64,000 nucleotides of DNA, taken from JABDKJ01 sp964609215. GTDB lineage: Bacteria; Bacteroidota; Bacteroidia; Flavobacteriales_D; JABDKJ01. Of the stretch, positions 44,920 through 53,465 are shown one piece after another. The position numbers and the translations under genes are program-made. Each line of letters starts with the position of its first letter. Within the stretch, counting starts at the first letter, position 1. The notes under the pieces were generated by a model. The model saw only the letters and a list, made by a program, of their open reading frames with translations. It made no database searches and was not told where the DNA came from. The stretch covers positions 108,508-172,507 of the forward strand of contig CAZSQZ010000008.1 in NCBI GenBank assembly GCA_964609215.1, in the 5' to 3' direction.

Positions 44920-47843
44920 TAATGAATGATAATCTTCTTAGTAGCTATTAATTCTTTATCTGAAATTGACAAATTATACATTCCTTTTGAAAAATCTGTT
45001 AGGTCTATATCTATTAATAATGAACCAACCTTGTTGATATTCTCTAAATACACTAAACGCCCAGTTAAATCAACCACTCTTATCTGGGGTTTGTCCCAAT
45101 TAACATCGGGGCTTACAATTCTGAAATTTCCATTTGATGGGTTGGGCTGAATGAGTATATCCGTTTCAAGAAGCTCCTCAATTCCCACACTAATACAATC
45201 CCAAGTTAATACAAATCCATCATTTTGGTTTATATCGTTCGTGCTTTCTGCAATTGTTATTGTTCCATCTGAACTCACAATTGTCCCGCCATTTGGTAAG
45301 TTGTTACCCGTATAAGTGCCAATTAATGGAGAAGATGTATTAGGTCCATCATAAACAGATAAAATATCTGGGAATGAAAATGAAAATTCAAGAAAATTTA
45401 ATTGCACCACATGAGGGCCAGGCATATCTGATACGTCAATAGTAAAAGATTCATTGCTGTTATTTTCGTAATCGAAGAACATACCTGAGTCCAATAGCAT
45501 TCCTTGACATTCCTGAGACTCTTGAGCGGAGCCTGCTTCTAATGATTCTATATTGCAGGGTAAATTAGAATCTACAACAACATATGAGGATATTTCAATG
45601 GAATCGGTACCATCATCATTGGACACAGTAAGTGTAACTGTATACACTCCATCATTGGCATAAGTGTGCACAGGGTTTTGTTCATCACTGGTATTCATAT
45701 CACCAAAATCCCATAACCAAGTATTTGGGTTATTACCGGATAAATCTTCAAATGCTACTTGACCATCACATGAATATAAAGGAAAGCCTTGAAAATCTGG
45801 TATAGGCGGCATTAAAGCTTCTTGAATGATAATTGCATAATCTTCTGTCTGTCCAAAAGTTTGGTTTGAACAAGCATCTAAAACGGCCCCGACAACGTCT
45901 GAAGAAACTCGCATTCTGAGCTTCGTATCCAGTATTGGAGAGCCATTAAATGTGTAGCTTCCAGAATGGTTTAGTTCATTGAAATGTTCAACTATTATTT
46001 CATCATTTGTAAAGGCCCCATCATTATTAAAGTCAACCCAAATTTTAGTATCATGGGGGTTTGAACCACCTGTTGCAATGGAATAAGAAATTGCTTCATT
46101 TTCAAAAACCTCAGTTACAAACTGACAAGAATTATCCTGATACCCTTCTGAAGCATCATCTGAACTCAGGTTTATATCATTAAAAGAAAAATTAGTAATA
46201 CCATATTCACAACAAAATCCAGAAACACCAGGAGTGCAAGTTGCTGCGGTAATCGTTTGATCTAAGTCTACCGTCACAGCAGAACTAATTGTAATCATGT
46301 CACTGCCAACCGAATTAATAACTGTTAGAGTGACGTCATAGGTTCCGCTCACTAAATAAGTATGTTCAGGATTCTGTAAAAAAGAAGTTTCTGTATCACC
46401 AAAATCCCATAGCCATGAACTGGGTAAATTCTGAGAATTATCCATAAACTGTATAGTCCCATCACAACTAAAAGCAGGGTCAAAAGAAAATGCAGCAATT
46501 GGTGGAACACTGTTTTCTTCAATAATGACAGTATAATCTTCTGCCTGACCAGATGCATATGGACCACAAGCATCGGGCACTCCATTTTGAAAAAAATCAG
46601 CCGCAATTCTCATTCTCAAAGGAGTATCCAACACAACACCTGCCGGAATGGTTATATCCGTGGATTGAACCCCATTGAATTGTTCACTTAAAATAGATTC
46701 AGTTTCTTCAAAAATTCCATTGTTATTATAATCTACCCAAGCTTTAACAAAATTATTTGCAGGACCTACCGCATTTATTTCTAAAGAATATGTCCCTCCT
46801 TCTGAAAGTGTGGTATTCAAGCAAGAATAATCTTCATATCCAACAGATGAATCCTGAGACGAGTTATTTATTGTATTCAGAGCAACATTGGTTATTCCAA
46901 ACCCCAATGTTCCATTTGTTGTAACCGGCATACAAGATGCTGGTATGGGTAAGTTGGTAGCAAGGTCGACTTGAATAAAATCGGTGAACGTAATGGTGTC
47001 TGATCCAAAATCATTACTAACTATGAGTGTAACAGTATACAAACCGTTTGAAGAATAGGTATGAATTGGATTCTGTTCCGTGCTCATATTACTATCACCA
47101 AAATCCCACATCCAAGATGTTGGATTGAAATTGGATAAATCCAGGAAGTTTACTATTCCATTGCATGAATTGGTTGTTGATGCTGAAAAATTAGCTTCAG
47201 GTGCTGCGGTAGACATTAAAACCAATCGTAGATCCTGTCTGGTGGAAAATAAATCACCTGAATTGTCATTACAAGCATTGATTCCTCCTCCTCCACCTCC
47301 ACCAGCAGTTGCTACATTTGTGGAATTGAACCCCGTTTCGGATCTTAGCATTCCAGAATTGAAGCTTGAACCAAATCCTTGAAAGCAGGTTTCTATAATT
47401 AAATTAGATGCGCCATCCCACACAAATGGGGCATCAAATTCGTGAACATTCCAAGAGTCAATAGCGGTATAATCCACAGGGCCAAAAACTTCTGTTAGCC
47501 CTCCTTCAAAATCATCGCTTAGTTGCGACAAGCTTGTTTCACCAATTCTAATGGTGAAGTCATCCATGTCTTCAAAATTTGATGCAAAAACCACATTAAA
47601 GGCTATGGAAACTATTTCTCCTGCTGAAGCTCCTTCATCTATTAGTTCTTGAGCTCTGACCAACATTTGGTGTTTAACACTCGGAAAACCAGTTGCATAA
47701 ATGCAAGGCAAATCATTCTGATCACCGAAATCATTGATCTCCTGCCCGCTTCCAAGCTCAATGGTTATTTGTCCAGAAAAAGATAAAAAAAACAGGTTTA
47801 AAATACTGGCAAACAAATACTTAAACAAAATATTTTTTCTCAT
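44919..47843 (-). CDS. PKD/GEVED/CUB multidomain T9SS type A surface protein
   Basis: A 974-residue secreted protein from ATG 47843; the frame opens at 47909 but only this start gives a proper signal peptide (MRKNILFKYLFASILN...SFSGQ). An N-terminal beta domain is followed by three PKD domains (WDFGDSNMSTEQNP, WDFGDTETSFLQNP, WDFGDMNTSDEQNP). These alternate with two GEVED-type domains (WVDYNNNGIFEETE, WVDFNNDGAFTNDE, each closing with AEDY or TEDY). A CUB-like segment (FPDILSVYDGPNTSSP) and a type A sorting tail (DILIQPNPSNGNF, FSKGMYNLSI) follow. It is coupled to the type B adhesin by TAATG. Confidence 0.88.
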   Translation of the reverse strand: MRKNILFKYLFASILNLFFLSFSGQITIELGSGQEINDFGDQNDLPCIYATGFPSVKHQMLVRAQELIDEGASAGEIVSIAFNVVFASNFEDMDDFTIRIGETSLSQLSDDFEGGLTEVFGPVDYTAIDSWNVHEFDAPFVWDGASNLIIETCFQGFGSSFNSGMLRSETGFNSTNVATAGGGGGGGINACNDNSGDLFSTRQDLRLVLMSTAAPEANFSASTTNSCNGIVNFLDLSNFNPTSWMWDFGDSNMSTEQNPIHTYSSNGLYTVTLIVSNDFGSDTITFTDFIQVDLATNLPIPASCMPVTTNGTLGFGITNVALNTINNSSQDSSVGYEDYSCLNTTLSEGGTYSLEINAVGPANNFVKAWVDYNNNGIFEETESILSEQFNGVQSTDITIPAGVVLDTPLRMRIAADFFQNGVPDACGPYASGQAEDYTVIIEENSVPPIAAFSFDPAFSCDGTIQFMDNSQNLPSSWLWDFGDTETSFLQNPEHTYLVSGTYDVTLTVINSVGSDMITISSAVTVDLDQTITAATCTPGVSGFCCEYGITNFSFNDINLSSDDASEGYQDNSCQFVTEVFENEAISYSIATGGSNPHDTKIWVDFNNDGAFTNDEIIVEHFNELNHSGSYTFNGSPILDTKLRMRVSSDVVGAVLDACSNQTFGQTEDYAIIIQEALMPPIPDFQGFPLYSCDGQVAFEDLSGNNPNTWLWDFGDMNTSDEQNPVHTYANDGVYTVTLTVSNDDGTDSIEISSYVVVDSNLPCNIESLEAGSAQESQECQGMLLDSGMFFDYENNSNESFTIDVSDMPGPHVVQLNFLEFSFSFPDILSVYDGPNTSSPLIGTYTGNNLPNGGTIVSSDGTITIAESTNDINQNDGFVLTWDCISVGIEELLETDILIQPNPSNGNFRIVSPDVNWDKPQIRVVDLTGRLVYLENINKVGSLLIDIDLTDFSKGMYNLSISDKELIATKKIIIH

Positions 47844-47852
47844 ACCGAAATT

Positions 47853-47860
47853 CAAATATA
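47853..47860 (-). promoter_or_regulatory. Putative -7 element (TATATTTG) for the PKD/GEVED adhesin operon
   Basis: Exact TAnnTTTG match on the minus strand, 9 bases before the ATG at 47843; a TTG at 47879-47877 lies 16 bases further upstream. It supports the ATG 47843 start, since the longer frame would overlap this promoter. Confidence 0.45.
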
Positions 47861-48042
47861 AAGATATAATAATGAACAATATCGCATTTTTAAATTCCAC
47901 AAAATCCAATCTTTTTTGACATAAATGCCAAAACTTGAATTCTCAGTTCAAAATTTCCAAAGCTGCCAAAAAATAATTGTGAATATCATCTTAGGATTTA
48001 GCAATATTCTAAATAAATATATTGTTAATTGTTAAAGAATTC

Positions 48043-48615
48043 ATGGAACAAACTCTATCCATAGAACAAATTCTTTCGGAACGTTTCGAAAATAAATATG
48101 GACAGATTCAAAGCGATCCGAATTCTTCAATAGTTTTTTCTTATATCGGAGATTTGGTAGAAGGTTTAACCTTTACCATTAGCAATAAGATGGAGGAAAA
48201 ATTAATGGAAATGTCTGTGCGCAAACCTATCGTCAAAAAACTATTCTCAATTGTCATTGAAGGTTTACAAAATATAAGACTGCATGGAGAACACGATGAT
48301 GAAGGACAGAAATTGGCTGCTTTTATATGTTGGCATAATCAAGACAAATATTTCATTTCCTTTTCTAACCTGATGGATCAAGGAGATAAAGAAAAAATAA
48401 ACTCCATTGTTTCTTCTATTAATGAAAAGGAAAAAATGGAGTTAAAACAACACTACATTTCCGTCATGAATAACGGCATAATGTCTAAAGCGGGTGGTGC
48501 AGGTTTAGGGCTTATTACAATGGCCATGAAATCCGAAAACATCATAAGAACCTCTTTTACGCATTTAGAAATGGACTTGTGTATTGTAGATTTCAACCTA
48601 CAGATTAATGGTTAA
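48043..48615 (+). CDS. SiaB-like/DUF6272 putative serine kinase-type regulator
   Basis: A 190-residue protein (ATG 48043 preferred to TTG 48022) of the SiaB-type ATPase-like family. The helical VRKPIVKKLFSIVIEGLQNIRLHG with N and H resembles the N-box of HATPase/SpoIIAB-like kinases. A central FISFSNLMDQ strand and a GGAGLGLITMA glycine-rich lid follow. In Pseudomonas the SiaABCD pathway controls aggregation through c-di-GMP; no other sia gene is here, so the role is inferred at family level only. It is convergent and overlaps the DUF2141 gene by 11 bases. Confidence 0.82.
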   Translation: MEQTLSIEQILSERFENKYGQIQSDPNSSIVFSYIGDLVEGLTFTISNKMEEKLMEMSVRKPIVKKLFSIVIEGLQNIRLHGEHDDEGQKLAAFICWHNQDKYFISFSNLMDQGDKEKINSIVSSINEKEKMELKQHYISVMNNGIMSKAGGAGLGLITMAMKSENIIRTSFTHLEMDLCIVDFNLQING

Positions 48616-49021
48616 GTGTTACCTTAATAATCGACTGACAAGGCACTGCAACAAAACTCTTTCTTAGAGGTAATCCGGTTATTCCAGGCTTAATATTATT
48701 TGAAAAACCGTAAGGTTCTTTTGGAATTCCCATCCAATTTTTGTTTAACTCTTCGTTTCCATCAAGATCTTGATAGATAGCAATAATGTAATCTCCTGGT
48801 TCAATATTCTTAAGTTGTATTATTTGTTCTTTTTTGGAATTGACAGCTTCGCTATAAGTGCAAACGGGGTTATTTGGAAAAGCATCCTCACTCTCGAAAA
48901 AGGCGAGATGAATTTTACTTTCTTCAGCAACAGATAGATTCTGAACGTAAACTTCCACTTCTACCTTCTCCTCAAGAAATGGTAAAAACAAAAATAATCC
49001 TATGTATGTAATTATTTTCAA
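48605..49021 (-). CDS. DUF2141 domain secreted protein
   Basis: A 138-residue protein with a short N-terminal signal peptide-like stretch (ITYIGLFLFLPFL) followed by a DUF2141 beta domain. IHLAFFESEDAFPN, IEPGDYIIAIYQDLDGN, and the conserved NWMGIPKEPYGFSNN near the C-terminal third support this. The function is unknown; family members are predicted periplasmic or outer-membrane. The start is TTG at 49021, as no ATG precedes the conserved part. Divergent from the zinc-ribbon gene with 26 bases between starts. Confidence 0.87.
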   Translation of the reverse strand: MKIITYIGLFLFLPFLEEKVEVEVYVQNLSVAEESKIHLAFFESEDAFPNNPVCTYSEAVNSKKEQIIQLKNIEPGDYIIAIYQDLDGNEELNKNWMGIPKEPYGFSNNIKPGITGLPLRKSFVAVPCQSIIKVTLNH

Positions 49022-49047
49022 TACTTTCGATTACAAAGTTAAACGTA

Positions 49048-49371
49048 ATGATTTTCATTTTTGGGTTCAATCATCAAAAATATTTTAACGAAGGGCCTTT
49101 GGAAAAAGAGGTTTGCAAGAAGTGCAGAGGTGAGGATTTCTGGATTCTAGAAAAAATTTCACATTGGTTTACTGTATTCTTCATCCCTCTTATACCCTAT
49201 AAAACAAACTATTATAAACGTTGTCCAATTTGTAATTTCCAGTTACCTCTTCAAAAAGAAGAATTTGAAGTATTCAAGGTTTTTGCCAATCTCAACCTCC
49301 AAGTCATAGATGGAAAAATTAGTGAAGAAGAGTATAATTCTAGAAAGTTAACTCTGTCAAAAGAAATCTAA
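49048..49371 (+). CDS. Zinc-ribbon protein with hydrophobic loop
   Basis: A 107-residue protein with two CxxC pairs (Cys23/Cys26 and Cys59/Cys62) separated by a hydrophobic stretch (WFTVFFIPLIP, about 40-50). This pattern fits the zinc-ribbon/zinc_ribbon_15-like family, also reminiscent of LITAF-type domains that dip into membranes. A C-terminal GKISEEEYNSRK segment resembles short SHOCT-like tails. The function is unknown. It lies 58 bases before the DUF1835 gene, same strand. Confidence 0.8.
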   Translation: MIFIFGFNHQKYFNEGPLEKEVCKKCRGEDFWILEKISHWFTVFFIPLIPYKTNYYKRCPICNFQLPLQKEEFEVFKVFANLNLQVIDGKISEEEYNSRKLTLSKEI

Positions 49372-49389
49372 ATTTACCAAGACATCCAT

Positions 49390-49397
49390 TATCTTTG
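49390..49397 (+). promoter_or_regulatory. Putative -7 element (TATCTTTG) for the DUF1835 gene
   Basis: Exact TAnnTTTG match 31 bases upstream of the TTG start at 49429. No convincing -33 element. Confidence 0.35.
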
Positions 49398-49428
49398 TTC
49401 CTGTTAATAAATAAAATTTATTTACGAT

Positions 49429-50361
49429 TTGACTAAAAAAGTCCATATACTAAATGGGGATTCAGCTCTAGACATTTTCAAAGAAACGGGGATTGAAGGT
49501 GAGACCATCGTGTTTAGAGAAATGCTTTGCCAAGGACAATGCAAAGAACCCATATTGAGCGATGCTTTTTGGCAGGAGAGAAAATTGTTTTTTCAGGAAC
49601 ACTATAATGTAGGCCCTGAGGAATATGAAAAGGATACAGAAAAAGAAATTTCCCGAATAAAGGACTTTTTGGATCCTGATATTGAGATTTGTCTTTGGTT
49701 TGAATACGATCTTTTCTGCCATGTAAATATGTTTTCCATTATTTCCTATTTAGATCAAAAAGGAAAAAAAGATAATGTTCATATTATTTGCAGTGGCAGA
49801 AATTTTGGTAGCCCGGAGCTTAAAGGCTTGGGTGAATTGAACCCCAAAGAATTTGTAAAGCTTTATCAGGTAAAAAGGCAGCTAAGCAAAATAGACTTTG
49901 AATTTGCGAATTACTTTTGGATGCTATACCAGTCGGACAAACATGAAGAGCTTTTTTCATTTACTTTTCATACCCATCCTACTTTTATTTATTTGAAGGA
50001 TTGCATGATAGCTCATTTCTATAGATACCCGGATAAGAAAACGGGTTTATCTTATTCTCAGAATATCATTCTAGAGCAATTAATGAATGGTCCGAGAACC
50101 AAGGCCGAATTAATTTTGCAATTGCTCAGAACGCAAGGTTATTATGGTTTTGGAGATATTCAATATGATAAGATGATTAAAGATCTTTCTCCTCTTTACA
50201 CGGAAGACGGTTTAACTTTACATATCAATGAGAATGGAAGGGCTGTTTTCAAAGGTGAAAAAAACCTTTCAGAATTTGTAATAGTAGGTTTTATGGTTGG
50301 AGGAACCAATTTCACTACTTTCTATTTTGAGAATGATAGAATATATCGCTTAGAGGAGTAA
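49429..50361 (+). CDS. DUF1835 domain protein
   Basis: A 310-residue cytoplasmic protein. The first 130 residues fit DUF1835: VHILNGDSALDIFKETGIEG, REMLCQGQC, and IEICLWFEYDLFCHVNMF. The remainder (about 150-310) includes RTKAELILQLLRTQGYYGFGD, resembling a winged-helix-like segment. The family is uncharacterised; some members neighbour transcription factors. The start is TTG at 49429, with no in-frame ATG upstream. A bidirectional terminator follows. Confidence 0.85.
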   Translation: MTKKVHILNGDSALDIFKETGIEGETIVFREMLCQGQCKEPILSDAFWQERKLFFQEHYNVGPEEYEKDTEKEISRIKDFLDPDIEICLWFEYDLFCHVNMFSIISYLDQKGKKDNVHIICSGRNFGSPELKGLGELNPKEFVKLYQVKRQLSKIDFEFANYFWMLYQSDKHEELFSFTFHTHPTFIYLKDCMIAHFYRYPDKKTGLSYSQNIILEQLMNGPRTKAELILQLLRTQGYYGFGDIQYDKMIKDLSPLYTEDGLTLHINENGRAVFKGEKNLSEFVIVGFMVGGTNFTTFYFENDRIYRLEE

Positions 50362-50413
50362 TAAAAAAAATTCCATTAGAGATATCACATCACACTTCAA
50401 ATTCTTGAAAAAT

Positions 50414-50444
50414 AAAAAAAGCCCCAATTTCTTGGAGCTTTTTT
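50414..50444. terminator. Bidirectional terminator between DUF1835 and DUF2330 genes
   Basis: AAAAAAA-GCCCCAA (50421-50427), four-base loop TTTC region, TTGGAGC (50432-50438), then TTTTTT. One mismatch (C/A) in the stem. The A-run and T-run make it usable from either strand between convergent genes. Confidence 0.8.
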
Positions 50445-50461
50445 GGAAACAACAAAAATGC

Positions 50462-51913
50462 CTATGGCATCCATTTTTCTTCTTTTCTTTTTCTAATAAA
50501 TTGAATAGTTAAAAACACAATAAAAACGACCAACATTCCAAGCAATCCTTCAGAGGCAACATTTCCTTTTTGCACCACCACTTTGGTTTTACCTTCATCA
50601 ACTTTCAAATATTTATCAAACTCGTTTATATACTTTACATAACGTGTACTTTCCCAACCTGCCAGTACAGCTAGTTCATCAACTTCGTTTTGTCTTTTAA
50701 TCTTCAAATCAGTCAAGTATTCCTGTGCATTGTCACAAGTGAATTCGCTGTTTTTAGGTGGATTAGTTACCACATATCTGCACTGAAAGCGTTCAGCATT
50801 TGGTGTTTCCTGAAAGAACAAATCCTGAGGAAATTTATCTCTACTATATCGAACATGTAAACGCGTAAAGAAGACATTGCTATTATTGGTCATATCTGTT
50901 GCCCAATTAACGCCTGCATTTGCGAACTCCTGAAAAACTGGAGGAGGCGAAACGCAGGGGTCGCATTTCACTCCAGCATTTGGACTTACATTCCAAGCGT
51001 ACTCAAGAAAAACTGCTTTTCTTCCTTGTTGCTGATAGTTTTTTTCGAAAAGATCGAAATAAAATTCTCCGAACTCATTTTTGTCTTTAACAAATAAGGG
51101 AATATTTCTATCTGTTGGAATCTTTACTGTTCTGTAATTGGTGCTCTCTACTCTACCTTTTCGGGTAAATGTGTATACCAACATATCTTGTTCGTTTCTG
51201 GCATTTGCCATTCCCAAGCGAATAGGAAGCATAAACTTTTCAGAATTGAATTCTATTTGAAGTGGTCTCAAAAATCCCTGCTGAGATTGAGGCAATTTTT
51301 CAAGATTCACCTTAACCACAAAGAATTTCATATCATTCCTAATATAGGGTTCTAATACTTCTTCGGCTTGTTCGGGAATTTTATACCCGTTGTCTACTAA
51401 CCATCTTTGTAGACCATTGGATTCTTTGGCGGATAAAATGAGTACTTCATACTCTTCTATAGAGTATTCTGCTTCTATGGTTACTTTATACTCCTGGTTT
51501 GAATCTTCTAATACCATTTCATTTTTTGCCTTCTCCATATCCATCCTTAGAAAATTTCTAAACATTCCGTTTCCTCTATCTTTCAAAACCATACAAGGAT
51601 CTGGATCGTAATATTCCGCCATTCTTGGAGCAGAATACGCGTCAATCTTTTCAAAGAGATCTCGGTTAACCACTCTAATATTTTTCTCCTTTAATATCTC
51701 TGGGACTGGAACAACCATTGCAAAGTCCTTGACATCTCCTTTAAAATCATTACTCATAGTAACTACCGTTCGATCTCCATCTCTAACCAATATTACCTGA
51801 GATTTTTCATTGAATAAACCTGCATCTGCTTTGGCAACATAAAAACCACAAAAAGAATATGCATCATGTCCAATTAGACAAAGGATGAATAGAAGGCTCA
51901 ATATTTTTTTCAT
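50462..51913 (-). CDS. DUF2330 protein, second copy in operon
   Basis: A 483-residue secreted, membrane-tethered protein. A signal peptide (LIGHDAYSFCGF) is followed by the DUF2330 start (FCGFYVAKADAGLF, KSQVILVRDGD, VTMSNDFKGDVKDFAMVVPVP). It ends in a transmembrane helix (LLGMLVVFIVFLTIQFI) and basic tail, so the domain faces the periplasm. CDPCVSPPP and RYSRDKFPQDLFFQETP are shared almost unchanged with the neighbouring copy. The function is unknown. It is 101 bases downstream of the other copy with a terminator between, so it may be expressed at a lower or separate level. Confidence 0.88.
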   Translation of the reverse strand: MKKILSLLFILCLIGHDAYSFCGFYVAKADAGLFNEKSQVILVRDGDRTVVTMSNDFKGDVKDFAMVVPVPEILKEKNIRVVNRDLFEKIDAYSAPRMAEYYDPDPCMVLKDRGNGMFRNFLRMDMEKAKNEMVLEDSNQEYKVTIEAEYSIEEYEVLILSAKESNGLQRWLVDNGYKIPEQAEEVLEPYIRNDMKFFVVKVNLEKLPQSQQGFLRPLQIEFNSEKFMLPIRLGMANARNEQDMLVYTFTRKGRVESTNYRTVKIPTDRNIPLFVKDKNEFGEFYFDLFEKNYQQQGRKAVFLEYAWNVSPNAGVKCDPCVSPPPVFQEFANAGVNWATDMTNNSNVFFTRLHVRYSRDKFPQDLFFQETPNAERFQCRYVVTNPPKNSEFTCDNAQEYLTDLKIKRQNEVDELAVLAGWESTRYVKYINEFDKYLKVDEGKTKVVVQKGNVASEGLLGMLVVFIVFLTIQFIRKRKEEKWMP

Positions 51914-51976
51914 CTTATCACTATTTAAATTTCAAAAAGCTGTACACATGAATTTGACATGGGTTCATTTAAAAAC

Positions 51977-52011
51977 AAAAAAGCCTTCCACAATTCGTAG
52001 AAGGCTTTTTT
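51977..52011 (-). terminator. Intrinsic terminator between the two DUF2330 genes
   Basis: AAAAAAGCCTTC (51977-51988) and GAAGGCTTTTTT (52000-52011), near-perfect 12-base inverted repeat with an 11-base loop; on the minus strand the stem ends in a T-run. It probably ends the transcript of the first DUF2330 copy. Confidence 0.82.
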
Positions 52012-52013
52012 AA

Positions 52014-53465
52014 TTAGTATTGAATTGAAGGCCTTAGCCTCCATCCGATACCAGCTACGCATGCTATCGATCCAAGTATAAGTGCATAAGGGAGCTTTCC
52101 CGATGGTCCCTTTGGAAATACTGGAACAATAATTTGCCGTTCAACTTCTTCATTCTCAACTTTTATATGATGCGCATATTCAGAGATATACTTTTCATAT
52201 TCTGCACTTTTCCATCCTGTCAATACTGCAAGTTCATCTACTTCATTTGCTCTTCTTTTGGTAAGCTTTTCAACATATTCTTGTCCTGCTTGGCATGAGA
52301 AATCTCCTTCTCCTGGTGGATTATAGATGTAATACCTGCATTGATATTGTTCCTTATTAGGTGTTACTTGAAAGAACAGATCCTGCGGAAAATTTTCTCT
52401 ACTGTATCTAACATGCAGCCGAGTAAAGAAAACATTGGATCTACCTCCTTGATCTGCTGCCCAAGAAATTCCCGCATTTGCAAACTGCTGTGTTTGAGGA
52501 GGTGGAGAAACACAAGGATCGCATTTCACATTATTTGATTTTGGACTTACATCCCATGCGTATTCCAGGAAAACAGCTTTCTTGTTTTGTTTATCGTATT
52601 CTCTTTCAAATAGGTCAACATAGAAATCACCGAACTCGTTTTTTGTCTTAATGAATTGAGGAATATTTCTGTTAGTGGGAAGTTTAACTGTTCTGTAATT
52701 TGTGCATTCTATTCTTCCTTTTTTTGTAAATGCATATACAACTAAATCTTGCTCACCTGTTGAGTTCGCCATTCCCAATCGAATGGGTAACATGAATTTA
52801 TCTGAGCTATAGGAAATTTGTAATGGCCTTAAATAACCTTGTTCAGATTTTGGAAGACGGTCTAAATTTACTTTGACTACAAAGAACTTCATATCATTCT
52901 TTATGTATGGCTCCAAAACTTCTTCTGCGGCTTCTGGAATTTTATAATTATTGTCAATTAACCAATTCTTCAAACCAGATGATTCCTTTGCTGAAAGAAC
53001 CAGCACATCATATTCTTCAACTGAATACTGAGCTTCTATTTTTACTTTATACTTCTTATTCTGTGAAAATAATGTTGCTTTCCTACTCATTACCTGCACG
53101 GATTCCAATGAAATCCCATCCGCAACCATTTCATACACTGGATAACAGGGATTATTCTCATAGTATTCTGCCATCCTTGGAGCAGAATATGCATCTATTT
53201 TATCGAACAAATCTCTATTTACGACTTTGATATCTTTCTTTTTCAAAACAGTTGGCACCGGAACTACCATCGCAAAATCCTTAACATCACCGCTGAAATC
53301 ATTGCTCATAGTGACGGTCATGTTTTGACCATCTCTGACTAAAATAACTTGGGATTTATTGTTGAATAAACTGGCTCCTGCTTTGGCCACATAAAAACCG
53401 CAGAAAGCATTGGCAAGGTTAGAACAAAACAGAACTGCTGTAATAAATAAGATTGATTTTTTCAT
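52014..53465 (-). CDS. DUF2330 protein, first copy in operon
   Basis: A 483-residue protein, exactly the length of its neighbour and strongly similar throughout (signal peptide, DUF2330 body, single C-terminal helix ALILGSIACVAGIGWRL). ATG 53465 is chosen over the frame opening at 53516, since it starts a clear signal peptide (ITAVLFCSNLANA) and overlaps the stop of the RnfD-like gene in ATGA form. Conserved FCGFYVAKAGASLF, DAYSAPRMAEYYE and CDPCVSPPP occur in both copies; the cysteines may form disulfides. No catalytic site was recognised. Confidence 0.88.
   Translation of the reverse strand: MKKSILFITAVLFCSNLANAFCGFYVAKAGASLFNNKSQVILVRDGQNMTVTMSNDFSGDVKDFAMVVPVPTVLKKKDIKVVNRDLFDKIDAYSAPRMAEYYENNPCYPVYEMVADGISLESVQVMSRKATLFSQNKKYKVKIEAQYSVEEYDVLVLSAKESSGLKNWLIDNNYKIPEAAEEVLEPYIKNDMKFFVVKVNLDRLPKSEQGYLRPLQISYSSDKFMLPIRLGMANSTGEQDLVVYAFTKKGRIECTNYRTVKLPTNRNIPQFIKTKNEFGDFYVDLFEREYDKQNKKAVFLEYAWDVSPKSNNVKCDPCVSPPPQTQQFANAGISWAADQGGRSNVFFTRLHVRYSRENFPQDLFFQVTPNKEQYQCRYYIYNPPGEGDFSCQAGQEYVEKLTKRRANEVDELAVLTGWKSAEYEKYISEYAHHIKVENEEVERQIIVPVFPKGPSGKLPYALILGSIACVAGIGWRLRPSIQY

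Noticed and set aside
44926..47919. Open frames on the plus strand opposite the adhesin genes
   Set aside because: Shadows of long coding regions; they lack starts with signals and any family resemblance.
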